Of a stretch of 64,000 nt of DNA, positions 44,890-54,133 are shown one piece after another. Every line of letters begins with the position of its first letter. Position 1 is the first letter of the stretch. Origin of the DNA: an uncultured Collinsella sp. (lineage in GTDB: Bacteria > Actinomycetota > Coriobacteriia > Coriobacteriales > Coriobacteriaceae); assembly GCA_900550195.1 (NCBI GenBank), contig URRB01000002.1, positions 1 to 64,000 of the forward strand, written 5' to 3'. The position numbers and the translations under genes are program-made. Below the pieces are notes generated by a model. It saw only the letters and a list, made by a program, of their open reading frames with translations, was not told where the DNA came from and did no database searches.

Positions 44890-46326
44890 ATGCCGAATGT
44901 CCCCACGACCACCCCGGGCCCGGATGATACCGAGCACACGCCCGAAGGTGCCACCGAAACGATTCCTCTGATTACAAACGTACACGCCGATAAGCAGAAC
45001 GGACGCGCGAACGATGCGGCCGAAATTTCCGATGAAGAGGCATACGCCAAGCTCAAGGCAAAACGTGCCGAACGTCGGCGCAAAAAGCTGATTCGACGCG
45101 GTATTGCCGCCGGCGTCGTGGGTGCCATCGCGCTCATTGCCATTGTCGCAACCCTGGTTATCAATGCGCAGCCACAGGGCGCTAGCGAGCCTGTGACCGA
45201 CATGGTGACCGAGGGCACGTTTACCACAACGGTCGAGGCGAAAGGCCAGCTCAAACCCATTTCGTCCTCAGTGGTCTCCCCTTCTGTCGACGGCACGGTC
45301 GATTCTATCAACGTGCAGGCAGGCCAATCCGTTAACGAGGGCGACGTACTTATGACCATTAAAAACGACGAGCTCGATCGCAACGTTGCCGAGGCGCAGC
45401 GTGCAGTTGCAGCCGCCCAGGAAGACCTCACCAACGCGCAGAAAGCCGCCGCTGCCGCGCAGGCCACCCCAACGACGGACGTCGATGGAGCTTCCGCAGC
45501 GGCTGGCGTCTCAGCCGCATCAGTGGACACGAACGCCGTATCGGCCGCGCAGCGCAGCCTCGCATCGGCCCAGGCAAACCTCGATCAGGCGAACGCCAAG
45601 GCAGCCAGTCGCACGGTCACGGCCCCGAGCTCGGGTAGCATCGTGGAGCTCAACGCCAAGGTGGGCGCCACGGTAACAGGCGGCATGATCATGGGCGAAA
45701 GCGATACGAGCGGCGGCAAGCAGTGCATGCAGATCGCCGACCTGTCCAAGATGAAGGTAACCGTGCAGGTGGGCGAAAAGGACATCGCCAAGATCGCCGT
45801 TGGGCAGAGCACCAACGTCACGTATCCCGCGTTTCCCGATATCGTGAGCCAGGGCACCGTCACGGCTATCGCGTCGGTGGCAAACTCCGACGCCGCTAAC
45901 GGTGGCGGAGGCAGTGTAACCTTTAACGTCGATATCCTCATCGAGTCGCCCGACGCGCGCCTGAAGCCGGGCATGACGGCCGAGGTCTCGGTGGTGACCG
46001 AGCGGCTCGACGACGTAGTGATGGTTCCGACGATGGCGCTCATGACCGAAGACGGCGAACACTATTACGTCAACGTGGCGACTGATGACGAGGGCAAGCA
46101 AACCCGTCGCGTGAAGGTGACCGTCGTGACGCAAAACGACAACGAAGCCGTAGTCGGCAAGACACAGGTCAAGCGCGACGACCAGGGCAACGAGATCAAT
46201 CCCAACGTGCCGGTTACCAAGCTGCGCGACGGCGACACCCTCGTCATGGACACCGGAGCGGACGCAACGACTGACGGCGGCTACAACGCGAATTCGGGCA
46301 GTATGTCTGCCGACGAGGGCATGTAA
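44890..46326 (+). CDS. HlyD/MacA-type efflux adaptor protein
   Basis: 478 residues. A long cytoplasmic N-terminus rich in Lys/Arg (residues 54-70) precedes a single membrane segment (71-92). The adaptor has a lipoyl-like half (VVSPSVDGTVDSINVQAGQSVNEGDVLMTI), a short coiled coil over 125-190 (VAEAQRAVAAAQEDLTNAQKAAA) and the returning lipoyl half (TVTAPSSGSIVELNAKVGATV). A beta-barrel domain ends the protein. It is expected to link the ABC exporter encoded next to the cell exterior. ATG 44890 follows AAAGGAG. The start codon of the ATPase gene overlaps the stop. Confidence 0.87.
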   Translation: MPNVPTTTPGPDDTEHTPEGATETIPLITNVHADKQNGRANDAAEISDEEAYAKLKAKRAERRRKKLIRRGIAAGVVGAIALIAIVATLVINAQPQGASEPVTDMVTEGTFTTTVEAKGQLKPISSSVVSPSVDGTVDSINVQAGQSVNEGDVLMTIKNDELDRNVAEAQRAVAAAQEDLTNAQKAAAAAQATPTTDVDGASAAAGVSAASVDTNAVSAAQRSLASAQANLDQANAKAASRTVTAPSSGSIVELNAKVGATVTGGMIMGESDTSGGKQCMQIADLSKMKVTVQVGEKDIAKIAVGQSTNVTYPAFPDIVSQGTVTAIASVANSDAANGGGGSVTFNVDILIESPDARLKPGMTAEVSVVTERLDDVVMVPTMALMTEDGEHYYVNVATDDEGKQTRRVKVTVVTQNDNEAVVGKTQVKRDDQGNEINPNVPVTKLRDGDTLVMDTGADATTDGGYNANSGSMSADEGM

Positions 46327-47099
46327 TGCGTCCCGTCATCGACATTCGCAACGTGCACCGCATCTTTGAGAGCGAGGCAGGTTGCGCCCACATCCTGCAC
46401 AACGTGAGCCTGGCGGTAGATCCCGGCGAGTTCGTCGCCATTACCGGCCCTTCGGGCTCGGGCAAATCAACGCTCATGAACATCCTAGGCTGCCTAGATA
46501 AGCCGACGGCGGGCGACTATTACCTGCAAGGGCTCAACGTGGCCGAGCTCGATGATGACGAGCTCACCGAAGTTCGCGCCCTGAGTATTGGCTTTGTCTT
46601 TCAGAGTTTCAACCTGCTGCCGCGCCTGTCGGTTATCGAAAACGTCATGCTGCCGCTGGCCTACACCAATGTGCCCCGTAGCCAGCGCGAAATGCGCGCC
46701 GTGCACGCGCTGCAGGCTGTCACGCTGCCCGTCGACCACTGGGACCACCGCATATCCGAGCTCTCGGGCGGCCAGATGCAGCGCGTCGCAATCGCGCGCG
46801 CCCTCGTCAATGACCCGCCCATCATTCTGGCCGACGAGCCGACGGGAAACCTGGACTCCGCCACTGGAGCGCTTGTGATGGAGACCTTCCATAAGCTCCA
46901 GAAGCGCGGCAAAACCATCGTGCTTATCACACACGACCCCAGCATCGCCGCCGAGGCCGACCGTGCCATGACCATCCGCGACGGTCGCATTCACGACGGC
47001 GCGTATATTCCACATGCACCGCGGACCCTGCGCAGCGCCGTAGATAGCCTGCCCATGATTTCCGCCTCCACCAACCCGCCGAAAGGAGTGGTGGCATGA
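46326..47099 (+). CDS. MacB-type ABC exporter ATP-binding protein
   Basis: 257 residues. Walker A ITGPSGSGKSTL (about 40-50), Q-loop FVFQSFNLLPRL, signature ELSGGQMQRVAIARAL, Walker B IILADEPTGNLD and the H-loop LITHDPS are all present. It is closest to the LolD/MacB group that drives mechanotransmission exporters rather than classical transport. The ATG shares one base with the stop of the adaptor gene, and it overlaps the permease gene by four bases (ATGA). The three genes form one unit. Substrates may be peptides or antibiotics; nothing here specifies them. Confidence 0.92.
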   Translation: MRPVIDIRNVHRIFESEAGCAHILHNVSLAVDPGEFVAITGPSGSGKSTLMNILGCLDKPTAGDYYLQGLNVAELDDDELTEVRALSIGFVFQSFNLLPRLSVIENVMLPLAYTNVPRSQREMRAVHALQAVTLPVDHWDHRISELSGGQMQRVAIARALVNDPPIILADEPTGNLDSATGALVMETFHKLQKRGKTIVLITHDPSIAAEADRAMTIRDGRIHDGAYIPHAPRTLRSAVDSLPMISASTNPPKGVVA

Positions 47100-48310
47100 G
47101 CGCCCGCGATCTCATCCAGGAAGCCCTTCACTCGCTCGAAGCCAACAAGGGGCGCAGCCTGCTCACCATCCTGGGCATCGTCATTGGCATCGCATCGGTC
47201 ATCGCCATGACTTCGCTCATCGGCGGCATCCAAAACAGCCTGGTCAACAGCCTGGGGCTCAATGCAGCCCGCATGGTGCAGATCTATTCGTCCCAAGAAC
47301 TCACTGATTCTGAGGTCCAGAAGCTTCAAAAACTGGTGCCGCAGATAGAGCAGATCGGCATTGTCGACAGCGCGTATACCGAGTATAAGACCGGCGATAA
47401 AAGCTATACCGTCATGGCACAGGGTGTCGATAGCGACATGCTCGACGCCGTGGGGGCCAGCAAGCTCGTTGCGGGGCGCACCTATTCCCAGGCCGAGTCC
47501 CAATCAGGCTCGCGCGTGGCGCTCATCAGCCGCAACGGCGCCGATCAGCTTTACGGCAACGAACAGGATGCGCTGGGGAAAACCATCAAGGTGTCCAACG
47601 GCGAGGTGCAGATTGTAGGCGTGATTGATGGCGGCAGCGACTCCATGGGCTCGCTCACGCTGTATATGCCACGCGAAACTATCTCCGGCCTGTTTGGTGA
47701 CGAGAATCCTTCATTCCCCAGCGTGACGGCACTTGCCTCCGAGAGCACGGACATGGATGAGCTTTGTAAGACCATCGAGTCAAAGGTGCGCGCGATGAAG
47801 GGCATCGCGGAGGATGATGAGTACGACAGTGTATCGGCAACCTCCATGAAAAGCGCCATCGATGCGCTCAACTCCTTTATGGGCGCGTTCTCGCTCATCA
47901 TGGGTGCTGTCGCCAGCATCTCGCTGCTTGTCGGCGGTATCGGCATTATGAATATGATGCTTACCAACGTAACGGAGCGCATCCGCGAGATCGGCATCCG
48001 CCGCGCTCTGGGCGCAAGTCGTCGCGATATCACCGCGCAGTTTTTGGCCGAATCCTCGGCGCTGTGCGTCACCGGCGGACTATTGGGTGTCCTGATTGGC
48101 TATCTGCTGGCATGGGGACTCACGTTCTTTGCCGCAAGCTCGGGTATCATGAGCGAGTTTGGAGCTACCGGGACGATCACGCCAAGCTTCTCCATTACGA
48201 CAGTGTTGATCGCGTTCGCCGTATCGGTCGGCATCGGCGTAATCTTTGGCTTCTATCCCGCTCGACGCGCGGCAAAGCTCGACCCGGTGGAGTGCCTACG
48301 CTACCAGTAA
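47096..48310 (+). CDS. MacB-type ABC exporter permease (FtsX family)
   Basis: 404 residues. One N-terminal membrane segment (GRSLLTILGIVIGIASVIAM) precedes an extracellular MacB_PCD domain of about 210 residues. Three C-terminal membrane segments follow, including SLIMGAVASISLLVGGIGIMNMML, with the coupling region TERIREIGIRRALGASRRDI. It ends GVIFGFYPARRAAKLDPVECLRY, as in MacB permeases. It partners the ATPase and adaptor encoded upstream. Confidence 0.92.
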   Translation: MSARDLIQEALHSLEANKGRSLLTILGIVIGIASVIAMTSLIGGIQNSLVNSLGLNAARMVQIYSSQELTDSEVQKLQKLVPQIEQIGIVDSAYTEYKTGDKSYTVMAQGVDSDMLDAVGASKLVAGRTYSQAESQSGSRVALISRNGADQLYGNEQDALGKTIKVSNGEVQIVGVIDGGSDSMGSLTLYMPRETISGLFGDENPSFPSVTALASESTDMDELCKTIESKVRAMKGIAEDDEYDSVSATSMKSAIDALNSFMGAFSLIMGAVASISLLVGGIGIMNMMLTNVTERIREIGIRRALGASRRDITAQFLAESSALCVTGGLLGVLIGYLLAWGLTFFAASSGIMSEFGATGTITPSFSITTVLIAFAVSVGIGVIFGFYPARRAAKLDPVECLRYQ

Positions 48311-48322
48311 GCCACCACCAAC

Positions 48323-48391
48323 AAGTTGCGGTGAATTAGGGACTAAATATGCTATCTAGCAGCAAAAACAGACACTATTTCACCGCAACTT
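48323..48391. repeat. Inverted repeat between the exporter permease and cbiJ
   Basis: Perfect 13-bp arms (48323-48335 and 48379-48391) around a 43-base AT-rich loop. It lies between convergent genes and marks the boundary between the core region and the GC-rich cobalamin operon. Confidence 0.85.
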
Positions 48392-48478
48392 ATTGAAGGG
48401 CTGCTTGCGCCAGTTCCGGGCGTCGTCCTCGAGCTATTGGCGGATGACGGTTTTGTACGGTTCGAGCTTGCTCGGGGC

Positions 48479-48520
48479 GCTCCTCCTCGCAGGCGGGAGG
48501 GCACGCATGCGAGGAGGAGC
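48479..48520 (-). terminator. Hairpin after cbiJ, possible end of the cobalamin operon
   Basis: Perfect 12-bp arms (48479-48490 and 48509-48520) with an 18-base loop, two bases beyond the cbiJ stop. It lacks a T-run, so it is only a candidate terminator. Confidence 0.4.
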
Positions 48521-48522
48521 AC

Positions 48523-49296
48523 CTAGCGCGCGAACTCCCGTAAGAGCGCGTCTTTCACTTCCCGAAGCGAAAGGGCCCCGCCTCCCTCGGCGGGACGGGC
48601 GACCACGATACAGCGCGCTCCCACGTCGTGCGCGGAGGCGATCTTCTCGGCCGTGCCGCCTACGGTTCCTGAGTCCTTGGTCACAAGCCACTGGGCGCCC
48701 ACCTGCCGAAGCATCGCCACGTTGAGCTCGCGGGTGAAGGGCCCCTGCATGCCGATGACGTGCGACGGCGAAAACCCCGCGTCGATGCACTTCGTTATAG
48801 CACCGGGCAGCGGGAGCACACGCACGAAGAAGCGCTCCGCAAAATCGGCGACGCGCGTGTAGGGAGCAAGCTCCTTGCTCCCCGTCGTGAGAAGCGCGCG
48901 ACCCGGGTTCTCGGAGAGAAAGCGCGCCGCGCAGGCGATCGACTCGACCGAGACGACGCCTTTGGGCAGCGCCTCGACCGGGCGCGCAAGGCGCAGGCAT
49001 CGTGCACCCACGGCGAGCGAAGCGGCCCGGATGTTGCCGCTTGCGAGCGTAGCGAAGGGATGCGTGGCGTCGACGACGATGCGCGCGCCGGAAAGCTCGC
49101 GCTCCATGTCGGCCTCGTCGAGCCTGCCCGCAAGCACCTCGATGCCCGAAAGCTCGCCCAAAAGCTCGCCTCCGTACTCAGTTGCCGCGTAGGCACGGGC
49201 GGGGATGCCCACCCCGCTCGCCCATTCGCACAGAAGGCGGCCCTCGGTGGTGCCGGCGAAGATGCGCAGCGCCGGCGCGGATGCGGGCGCCGTCAC
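48523..49296 (-). CDS. cbiJ: Cobalt-precorrin-6A reductase
   Basis: 257 residues. LRIFAGTTEGRLLCEWA starts the family's NAD(P)-binding domain. ARIVVDATHPFATLASGNIRAA and LLTTGSKELAPYTRV follow, with SPSHVIGMQGPFTRELNVAML and WLVTKDSGTVGGTAEKI towards the end. It reduces the corrin ring during B12 synthesis. The start is GTG 49296, overlapping the cbiC stop as GTGA. The longer open frame upstream is a shadow of cbiC. It appears to be the last gene of the operon. Confidence 0.9.
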   Translation of the reverse strand: MTAPASAPALRIFAGTTEGRLLCEWASGVGIPARAYAATEYGGELLGELSGIEVLAGRLDEADMERELSGARIVVDATHPFATLASGNIRAASLAVGARCLRLARPVEALPKGVVSVESIACAARFLSENPGRALLTTGSKELAPYTRVADFAERFFVRVLPLPGAITKCIDAGFSPSHVIGMQGPFTRELNVAMLRQVGAQWLVTKDSGTVGGTAEKIASAHDVGARCIVVARPAEGGGALSLREVKDALLREFAR

Positions 49297-49934
49297 TTCG
49301 GGCCGCCTGGGCGCGTGATCTGGTAGAGCAGCGCGTTCATAATGGCGGCCGCCACGGTCGAACCGCCCTTGCGACCCCTCGCGACGATGGCCGGCACGCG
49401 TCGCGCGAGTAGCTCCTCTTTCGCCTCGACCACGTTCACAAACCCGACCGGCACCCCAACGACGAGCGCGGGCGCGATCTTCCCCGCGTCCATGAGCTCG
49501 GCGAGGCGCAGAAGTGCTGTGGGAGCGTTGCCGACGGCCACGATGAGCGGACCCTCGATGCCGCAAGCTTTGTCCATGCTCGCAACGGCGCGAGTCGTGC
49601 CCGCGGCGCGCGCCGTTGCGGCGACATCAGGGTCGGCCATGTAGCACACGGCCTTGCAGCCGATCTTCGCGAGCGCGGGCTTGCTTATGCCTGCGAGCGC
49701 CATGTTCGTATCGGTGAGCACCGTGGCCCCTGCGCGCAGTGCGTCGAGCGCACAGTGCGCGGCGTCATGGGTGAACACGAGGGAATCGGCGTACGAGAAG
49801 TCAGCAGTGGTGTGGATGACGCGCTTCACGACGGGTTCTTCGAGCGGCGGGAACGTGCGGCCGCCGAGCTCTTCGGTGATGATCTCAAAGCTGCGCCGCT
49901 CGATGTCGCCGGGCGCCATCTCCTTGGAATCCAT
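49293..49934 (-). CDS. cbiC: Cobalt-precorrin-8 methylmutase
   Basis: 213 residues. PGDIERRSFEIITEELG, RVIHTTADFSYADSLVFTHDA with the catalytic His, and VLTDTNMALAGISK are family signatures. VVGVPVGFVNVVEAKEELL and RGRKGGSTVAAAIMNALLY close it. It moves the C11 methyl group to C12, giving cobyrinate. The ATG follows the cobA stop with no gap. Confidence 0.94.
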   Translation of the reverse strand: MDSKEMAPGDIERRSFEIITEELGGRTFPPLEEPVVKRVIHTTADFSYADSLVFTHDAAHCALDALRAGATVLTDTNMALAGISKPALAKIGCKAVCYMADPDVAATARAAGTTRAVASMDKACGIEGPLIVAVGNAPTALLRLAELMDAGKIAPALVVGVPVGFVNVVEAKEELLARRVPAIVARGRKGGSTVAAAIMNALLYQITRPGGPK

Positions 49935-50450
49935 CTAGTACTCCACTCCTTCCCTTGCACATATCCCCTGCTCGTAGGGGTGTTTCTCGCACCGCATCTC
50001 GGTTATGTAGTCGGCCTTCTCCACGATCTTGCGGGAAGGCGCGCGCCCGGTGAGCGCAACTTCGACGCCGCGCGCGGACATATCGAGCGCGCGGTCCACG
50101 AGCGCCTCGTCGACAAGCCCCTTCGAAAGCGCGTCGAGCGCCTCGTCGAGCACGAGCAGCCCCTCCTGCGCGCCCTCGAGCTCGGAGAGCGCGGAAGCGA
50201 GGTTCCCATCGTGCAGCTCGCGCGTCGCGGCAAGTTCTTCCGACGTCATCGACCAGGTAAACTTGTCCGACGCCTTCCCCGCGAAAACGGGCACGCCGAA
50301 ATGCTCGGCGAGCAGGCGCGCCTCCCCACTTTCGCCGTCTTTCAGAAACTGCACGACGACGACGCGGCGGCCTGCGGCGAGCATGCGAAGGGCGAGGCCC
50401 ATCGCCGCCGTGGTCTTGCCTTTGCCGTCGCCATGATACACGTGGATCAT
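49935..50450 (-). CDS. cobA: Corrinoid adenosyltransferase
   Basis: 171 residues. HVYHGDGKGKTTAAMGLALRM is the P-loop of the CobA/CobO/BtuR family. VVVVQFLKDGESGE follows, then GLLVLDEALDALSKGLVDE and EVALTGRAPSRKIVEKADYITEM. It transfers the 5'-deoxyadenosyl group from ATP to cob(I)yrinate diamide or cobinamide. Start overlaps the cbiP stop (ATGA). Confidence 0.94.
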   Translation of the reverse strand: MIHVYHGDGKGKTTAAMGLALRMLAAGRRVVVVQFLKDGESGEARLLAEHFGVPVFAGKASDKFTWSMTSEELAATRELHDGNLASALSELEGAQEGLLVLDEALDALSKGLVDEALVDRALDMSARGVEVALTGRAPSRKIVEKADYITEMRCEKHPYEQGICAREGVEY

Positions 50451-51946
50451 ACGCCCTCCTCGATAATGCGGTAGACATACTCCATGTCGAGCGCCCCGCG
50501 CACGACATCGGCCAGGCGGTCGAACTCGCGCACACGGTGATCGGCCGCGGACGCCGCGCCCGCAGCACCCACGACGCTATCGGGCAGGCCGCGCATGCGC
50601 GCGAGCGAGCGCGCGAGGGCGAGCGCCACCCCCGGTTCGTCGAACAGGCCGTGGAGATAGGTTCCGAACACGTTTCCGCAGGCCGCGCCTTCTGGTTTGC
50701 CTCCAATCGTGCCCGCAGGGGCGCAGGAGACGGTCGTTTCGCCGTCGTGAATCTCGTACCCGCGCGCCGTCATGCCGTTCCACACCGAAAACGCGCCTTG
50801 GGCGCCCGTGATTCGCAGCTCCGACTGGGCGAGGCGCTTTTCCTCCTTGAACACCGTACTTGCAGGGATGAGTCCGAGCCCGCGCGCGGTGCCAGCGCCT
50901 TCCCTGCCGTGCGGATCGGAAAGCTCGTCTCCCAAAAGCTGGTAGCCTCCGCATATGCCGAGCACCGGCGTGCCCGCGCCCGAAAGCGCGCGTACACAGG
51001 CTCCGACGCCGCTAGCCGCAAGCCAGCGCGCGTCGTCGAGCGTGGTCTTCGAGCCGGGGAGCACCACCAGGTCGGGTCGGCCCAGATCGGTCGACGAGGA
51101 AACGTAGCGCACGCCCACGCCGGGCACGCGCGAAAGCGGGTCGAAGTCGGTGAAGTTCGACAGATGCGGAAGGCGCACGACGGCGACGTCGATGACGCCG
51201 CGCGCCTCGCGGGCAGATAGGCGCGGCGCGAGCGAGTCCTCGTCGTCCAGGTCGAGCGTAAGATACGGCACAACCCCCACGACGGGAACCCCGCACATCT
51301 TCTCGAGCGGGGCCAAACCCGGGCGCAGGATTTCCACATCGCCGCGGAACTTGTTCACCACAAGCCCCCGCAAAAGAGCGCGATCCTCGGGCGCAAAGAG
51401 CGCGACCGTGCCGTAGAGCTGGGCAAACACCCCGCCTGGGTCGATGTCGCCCGCGAGCAGCACGGGGGAGGACACGGCGCGCGCGAGCCCCATGTTGACG
51501 ATGTCGTTTTCGGCAAGGTTGATTTCGACGGGGCTGCCGGCGCCCTCGATGACGATGACGTCGTTTTCCTCCGCAAGCGAATCGAACGCCTCCAAAATCT
51601 GCGGCATGAGCGCCTTCTTTCGCGCGAAGTAGTCCCTCGCAGCGAAGGCTCCCTGCGCCTTGCCGGCCACGATGAGCTGGCTTCGGTGGTCGCTTTCGGG
51701 CTTGAGCAGGATGGGGTTCATGCGCACGTCGGGCGCGATGCCGCACGCCTCGGCCTGCATGATCTGGGCGCGCCCCATCTCGAGCCCGTCGGCCGTGACA
51801 CCGCTGTTGAGCGCCATGTTCTGGCTCTTGAAGGGAGCCACGCGCAGGCCGTCCTGCGAAAGCACACGGCACAGCCCCGCCGCAAGCAGGCTCTTCCCCG
51901 CGTTCGACATGGTGCCCTGGATCATGATGGGCTTCGCCCTACCCAC
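50447..51946 (-). CDS. cbiP: Cobyric acid synthase
   Basis: 499 residues. PIMIQGTMSNAGKSLLAAGLCRVLSQ is a dethiobiotin-synthetase-like ATP site, followed by VAPFKSQNMALNS. The C-terminal glutamine amidotransferase has LGICGGYQLLGDEL with the Cys and GTYLHGLFDEPG with the His. It amidates four side chains of adenosylcobyrinate diamide. The likely start is GTG 51946, eight bases inside the end of cobD. Upstream in-frame sequence is a shadow of cobD. Confidence 0.93.
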   Translation of the reverse strand: MGRAKPIMIQGTMSNAGKSLLAAGLCRVLSQDGLRVAPFKSQNMALNSGVTADGLEMGRAQIMQAEACGIAPDVRMNPILLKPESDHRSQLIVAGKAQGAFAARDYFARKKALMPQILEAFDSLAEENDVIVIEGAGSPVEINLAENDIVNMGLARAVSSPVLLAGDIDPGGVFAQLYGTVALFAPEDRALLRGLVVNKFRGDVEILRPGLAPLEKMCGVPVVGVVPYLTLDLDDEDSLAPRLSAREARGVIDVAVVRLPHLSNFTDFDPLSRVPGVGVRYVSSSTDLGRPDLVVLPGSKTTLDDARWLAASGVGACVRALSGAGTPVLGICGGYQLLGDELSDPHGREGAGTARGLGLIPASTVFKEEKRLAQSELRITGAQGAFSVWNGMTARGYEIHDGETTVSCAPAGTIGGKPEGAACGNVFGTYLHGLFDEPGVALALARSLARMRGLPDSVVGAAGAASAADHRVREFDRLADVVRGALDMEYVYRIIEEGV

Positions 51947-53162
51947 GGGTATCGACCTCCTTCGCCGAGCCTCGGCTATCCGCGCCCGCCATAGCGTCAC
52001 TGCAAGAAGCGCCGCCCCGTTCGTCGGGTTCGCCTTCGCCCGATGCGCCTTCCGCCCGAAGCGCGCGGCTGAACGCCATCGCAAGCCGGGCGTTCTCCTT
52101 GCGCGTGCGCACCGCGACGCGGCACCAGAAACGGGACAGTACCGAAAACGAGTCGCACGTGCGGACCAAAACCCCCTGTTTATACAGGCGCTCGGGGATG
52201 TCTTTCGCCAGCGTGCGGACTAAAAGGAAGTTCGCATCCGACGGCACGACGGAAAGCCCGAGCGAGGAGAGCTCGTGGGAAAGCCACGCTCGCTCGCCCG
52301 CCAATACATCGCGCGTGCGCGAGACGTATTCGACGTCTTCCAGGGCGGCGATGCCCGCGGCCTCGGCGACCGAGGAGACGGGCCACGCCTGCCCCGCCCG
52401 GCGAATCCCCTCGATGAGTTGGGCGTTTCCGCTAATCAGATATCCCAACCGCAACCCCGCCATTCCGTAGAGCTTGGTGAACGCGGAGAGCACGGCCACA
52501 TGGCGCGAACACGCGGCGCGTGCGGCCACGCTCCTTTCGCGGGCGTCGGGCGCAAATCCGAGGAAGCACTCGTCCACGACGAGCAGCGCGCCCACCTGCT
52601 CGCAGCGGCAAGCCGCGGCATCGATCACGCGGGGGTCGACGAGGCGCCCCGTCGGGTTGTTCGGATTGCAGAGGTACGCCACGTCTCCCGGCCCCTCGAT
52701 CGCGCTGGCGAAGGAGGCGGGCACGTCGAAGTCGTCCGCTTCGGAGAGCGGGAACTCCTGCACGCATGCGCCGTAGTACGATGCCGCCTCCGCATATTCA
52801 GAGAACGTCGGCGCGCACACGACGATACGTTTCGGGCGCACCGCCGCGGCGAGCCGCCAGATGATGTCGGACGCGCCCGCGCCGCAGACGATAGTATCTT
52901 CGGGAATGCCCTGGGCGCGCGCTAGGGCGCGAACGAGGGCGCGGCTTTCCCTATCGGGGTAGGCGTCGATTCGAGAAAGCGCCTTGCAAGCTGCGGCGAC
53001 GGCGCGCGGCGAGGGGCCTGCCGGATTCACGTTCACCGAGAAGTCGATAAGGTCGGAGGCGCCCCCTTCGCAAGCGATGCCGAGCGATTGCGAGCTGCCC
53101 CCATGCGTACGGGCGCGCAGGATTCCCCCGGCAGCCCGGGGCGCGGCGTGGTCTTCCCTCAT
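51939..53162 (-). CDS. cobD: Threonine-phosphate decarboxylase-like aminotransferase
   Basis: 407 residues. THGGSSQ, IDFSVNVNPAGPSPRAV, YPDRESRALV and the pyridoxal-phosphate region (YLCNPNNPTGRLVDPR, VVDECFLGFAPDA, SAFTKLYGMAGLRLGYL, with the Lys in FTK) identify a histidinol-phosphate-aminotransferase-like enzyme of the CobD/CobC type. It makes aminopropanol phosphate from threonine phosphate for the nucleotide loop. A low-complexity tail of about 35 residues (GASGEGEPDERGGASCSDAM) is unusual. Start ATG 53162 overlaps the cbiB stop (ATGA). The symbol follows Salmonella usage. Confidence 0.88.
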   Translation of the reverse strand: MREDHAAPRAAGGILRARTHGGSSQSLGIACEGGASDLIDFSVNVNPAGPSPRAVAAACKALSRIDAYPDRESRALVRALARAQGIPEDTIVCGAGASDIIWRLAAAVRPKRIVVCAPTFSEYAEAASYYGACVQEFPLSEADDFDVPASFASAIEGPGDVAYLCNPNNPTGRLVDPRVIDAAACRCEQVGALLVVDECFLGFAPDARERSVAARAACSRHVAVLSAFTKLYGMAGLRLGYLISGNAQLIEGIRRAGQAWPVSSVAEAAGIAALEDVEYVSRTRDVLAGERAWLSHELSSLGLSVVPSDANFLLVRTLAKDIPERLYKQGVLVRTCDSFSVLSRFWCRVAVRTRKENARLAMAFSRALRAEGASGEGEPDERGGASCSDAMAGADSRGSAKEVDTRG

Positions 53163-54133
53163 ACCATCGCCCCCACGGCGAGCACGACCGCCGCGCGCGC
53201 GGCGCCGAAGACGACGAGCGCGCATACGGACGCGGCGAGCATGAGCCTTGTCGCCCGGGCGATGTCGCCCCACTCAATTTCGCGGGACGCATCGCCTATC
53301 GTCGGTTTCTCAACGAGCTTGCCGAAATACACCGCGGGTCCTGCCAGGCGCAGCCCGAGCGCGCCCGCGCACGCTGACTCGGTCTGCGCCGCGTTCGGGC
53401 TCGCATGGCGACGCCTGTCGCGGCGCCAGATGCGCGCCGCCCCGCGCGCGTCGAGCCCGACGATCGGGCACACGGCGATCATGAGCAGGGCCGATAAGCG
53501 CGAGGGAATCCAGTTCACCGCATCGTCGAGGCGCGCCGAGGCGCAGCCGAAGTCGATGTAGCGCTCGTTTTTGTAGCCTACCATGCTGTCGAGCGTGTTC
53601 ACCGCCTTGTACGCCATGCCCAAGGGCGCACCCCCGATCATAAGGTAGAAAAGCGGCGCGATGACACCGTCGCTCGCGTTCTCCGCCACCGTTTCCACGG
53701 CGGCGCGCGCAACGCCCTGCTCGTCGAGAACAGACGTGTCGCGTCCCACGATGAGCCCGACGGCTTCGCGCGCCGCGACAAGGCCGCCCTTCGAGAACGC
53801 GCGGGCCACGGCCAGGCTCTGGCGGCTCAGCTCGCATGCCGCGAGAATCTGATAGCTCGCCCATGCCTCGGCCACGAAGCGCAAGCCGGGGTGAACCATG
53901 CCGCAAAGATGCAGGATTCCCCAGGTCAAAAGCCCACACGCAAGCGGAAGCGCCACGGCGAGCACAAGCCCTGCGGCGCGCGTGCCCGCGGACGTTTGCG
54001 GGAATGCGCCCCGCAGGCGGCCTTCGGCCCACGTGATCGCGCGCCCCATGGCGACGACGGGATGGGGAAGCCAGCGCGGGTCGCCGAAGGCAAGGTCGGC
54101 CGCGAACCCGGCAGCGACGGCAAGAATCGTCAT
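53159..54133 (-). CDS. cbiB: Adenosylcobinamide-phosphate synthase
   Basis: 324 residues, polytopic membrane protein. FAADLAFGDPRWLPHPVVAMGRAITWAE is the family opening. IVGRDTSVLDEQGVARAAVETVAENASDGVIAPLFY and AVNTLDSMVGYKNERYIDFG are its hallmarks. It attaches aminopropanol phosphate to cobyric acid. The ATG shares one base with the stop of the upstream fusion gene (TGATG). Confidence 0.94.
   Translation of the reverse strand: MTILAVAAGFAADLAFGDPRWLPHPVVAMGRAITWAEGRLRGAFPQTSAGTRAAGLVLAVALPLACGLLTWGILHLCGMVHPGLRFVAEAWASYQILAACELSRQSLAVARAFSKGGLVAAREAVGLIVGRDTSVLDEQGVARAAVETVAENASDGVIAPLFYLMIGGAPLGMAYKAVNTLDSMVGYKNERYIDFGCASARLDDAVNWIPSRLSALLMIAVCPIVGLDARGAARIWRRDRRRHASPNAAQTESACAGALGLRLAGPAVYFGKLVEKPTIGDASREIEWGDIARATRLMLAASVCALVVFGAARAAVVLAVGAMV

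Noticed and set aside
43606..44985. 459-codon frame opposite the L,D-transpeptidase
   Set aside because: Antisense of a gene with an intact YkuD active site. No ribosome-binding site or domain.
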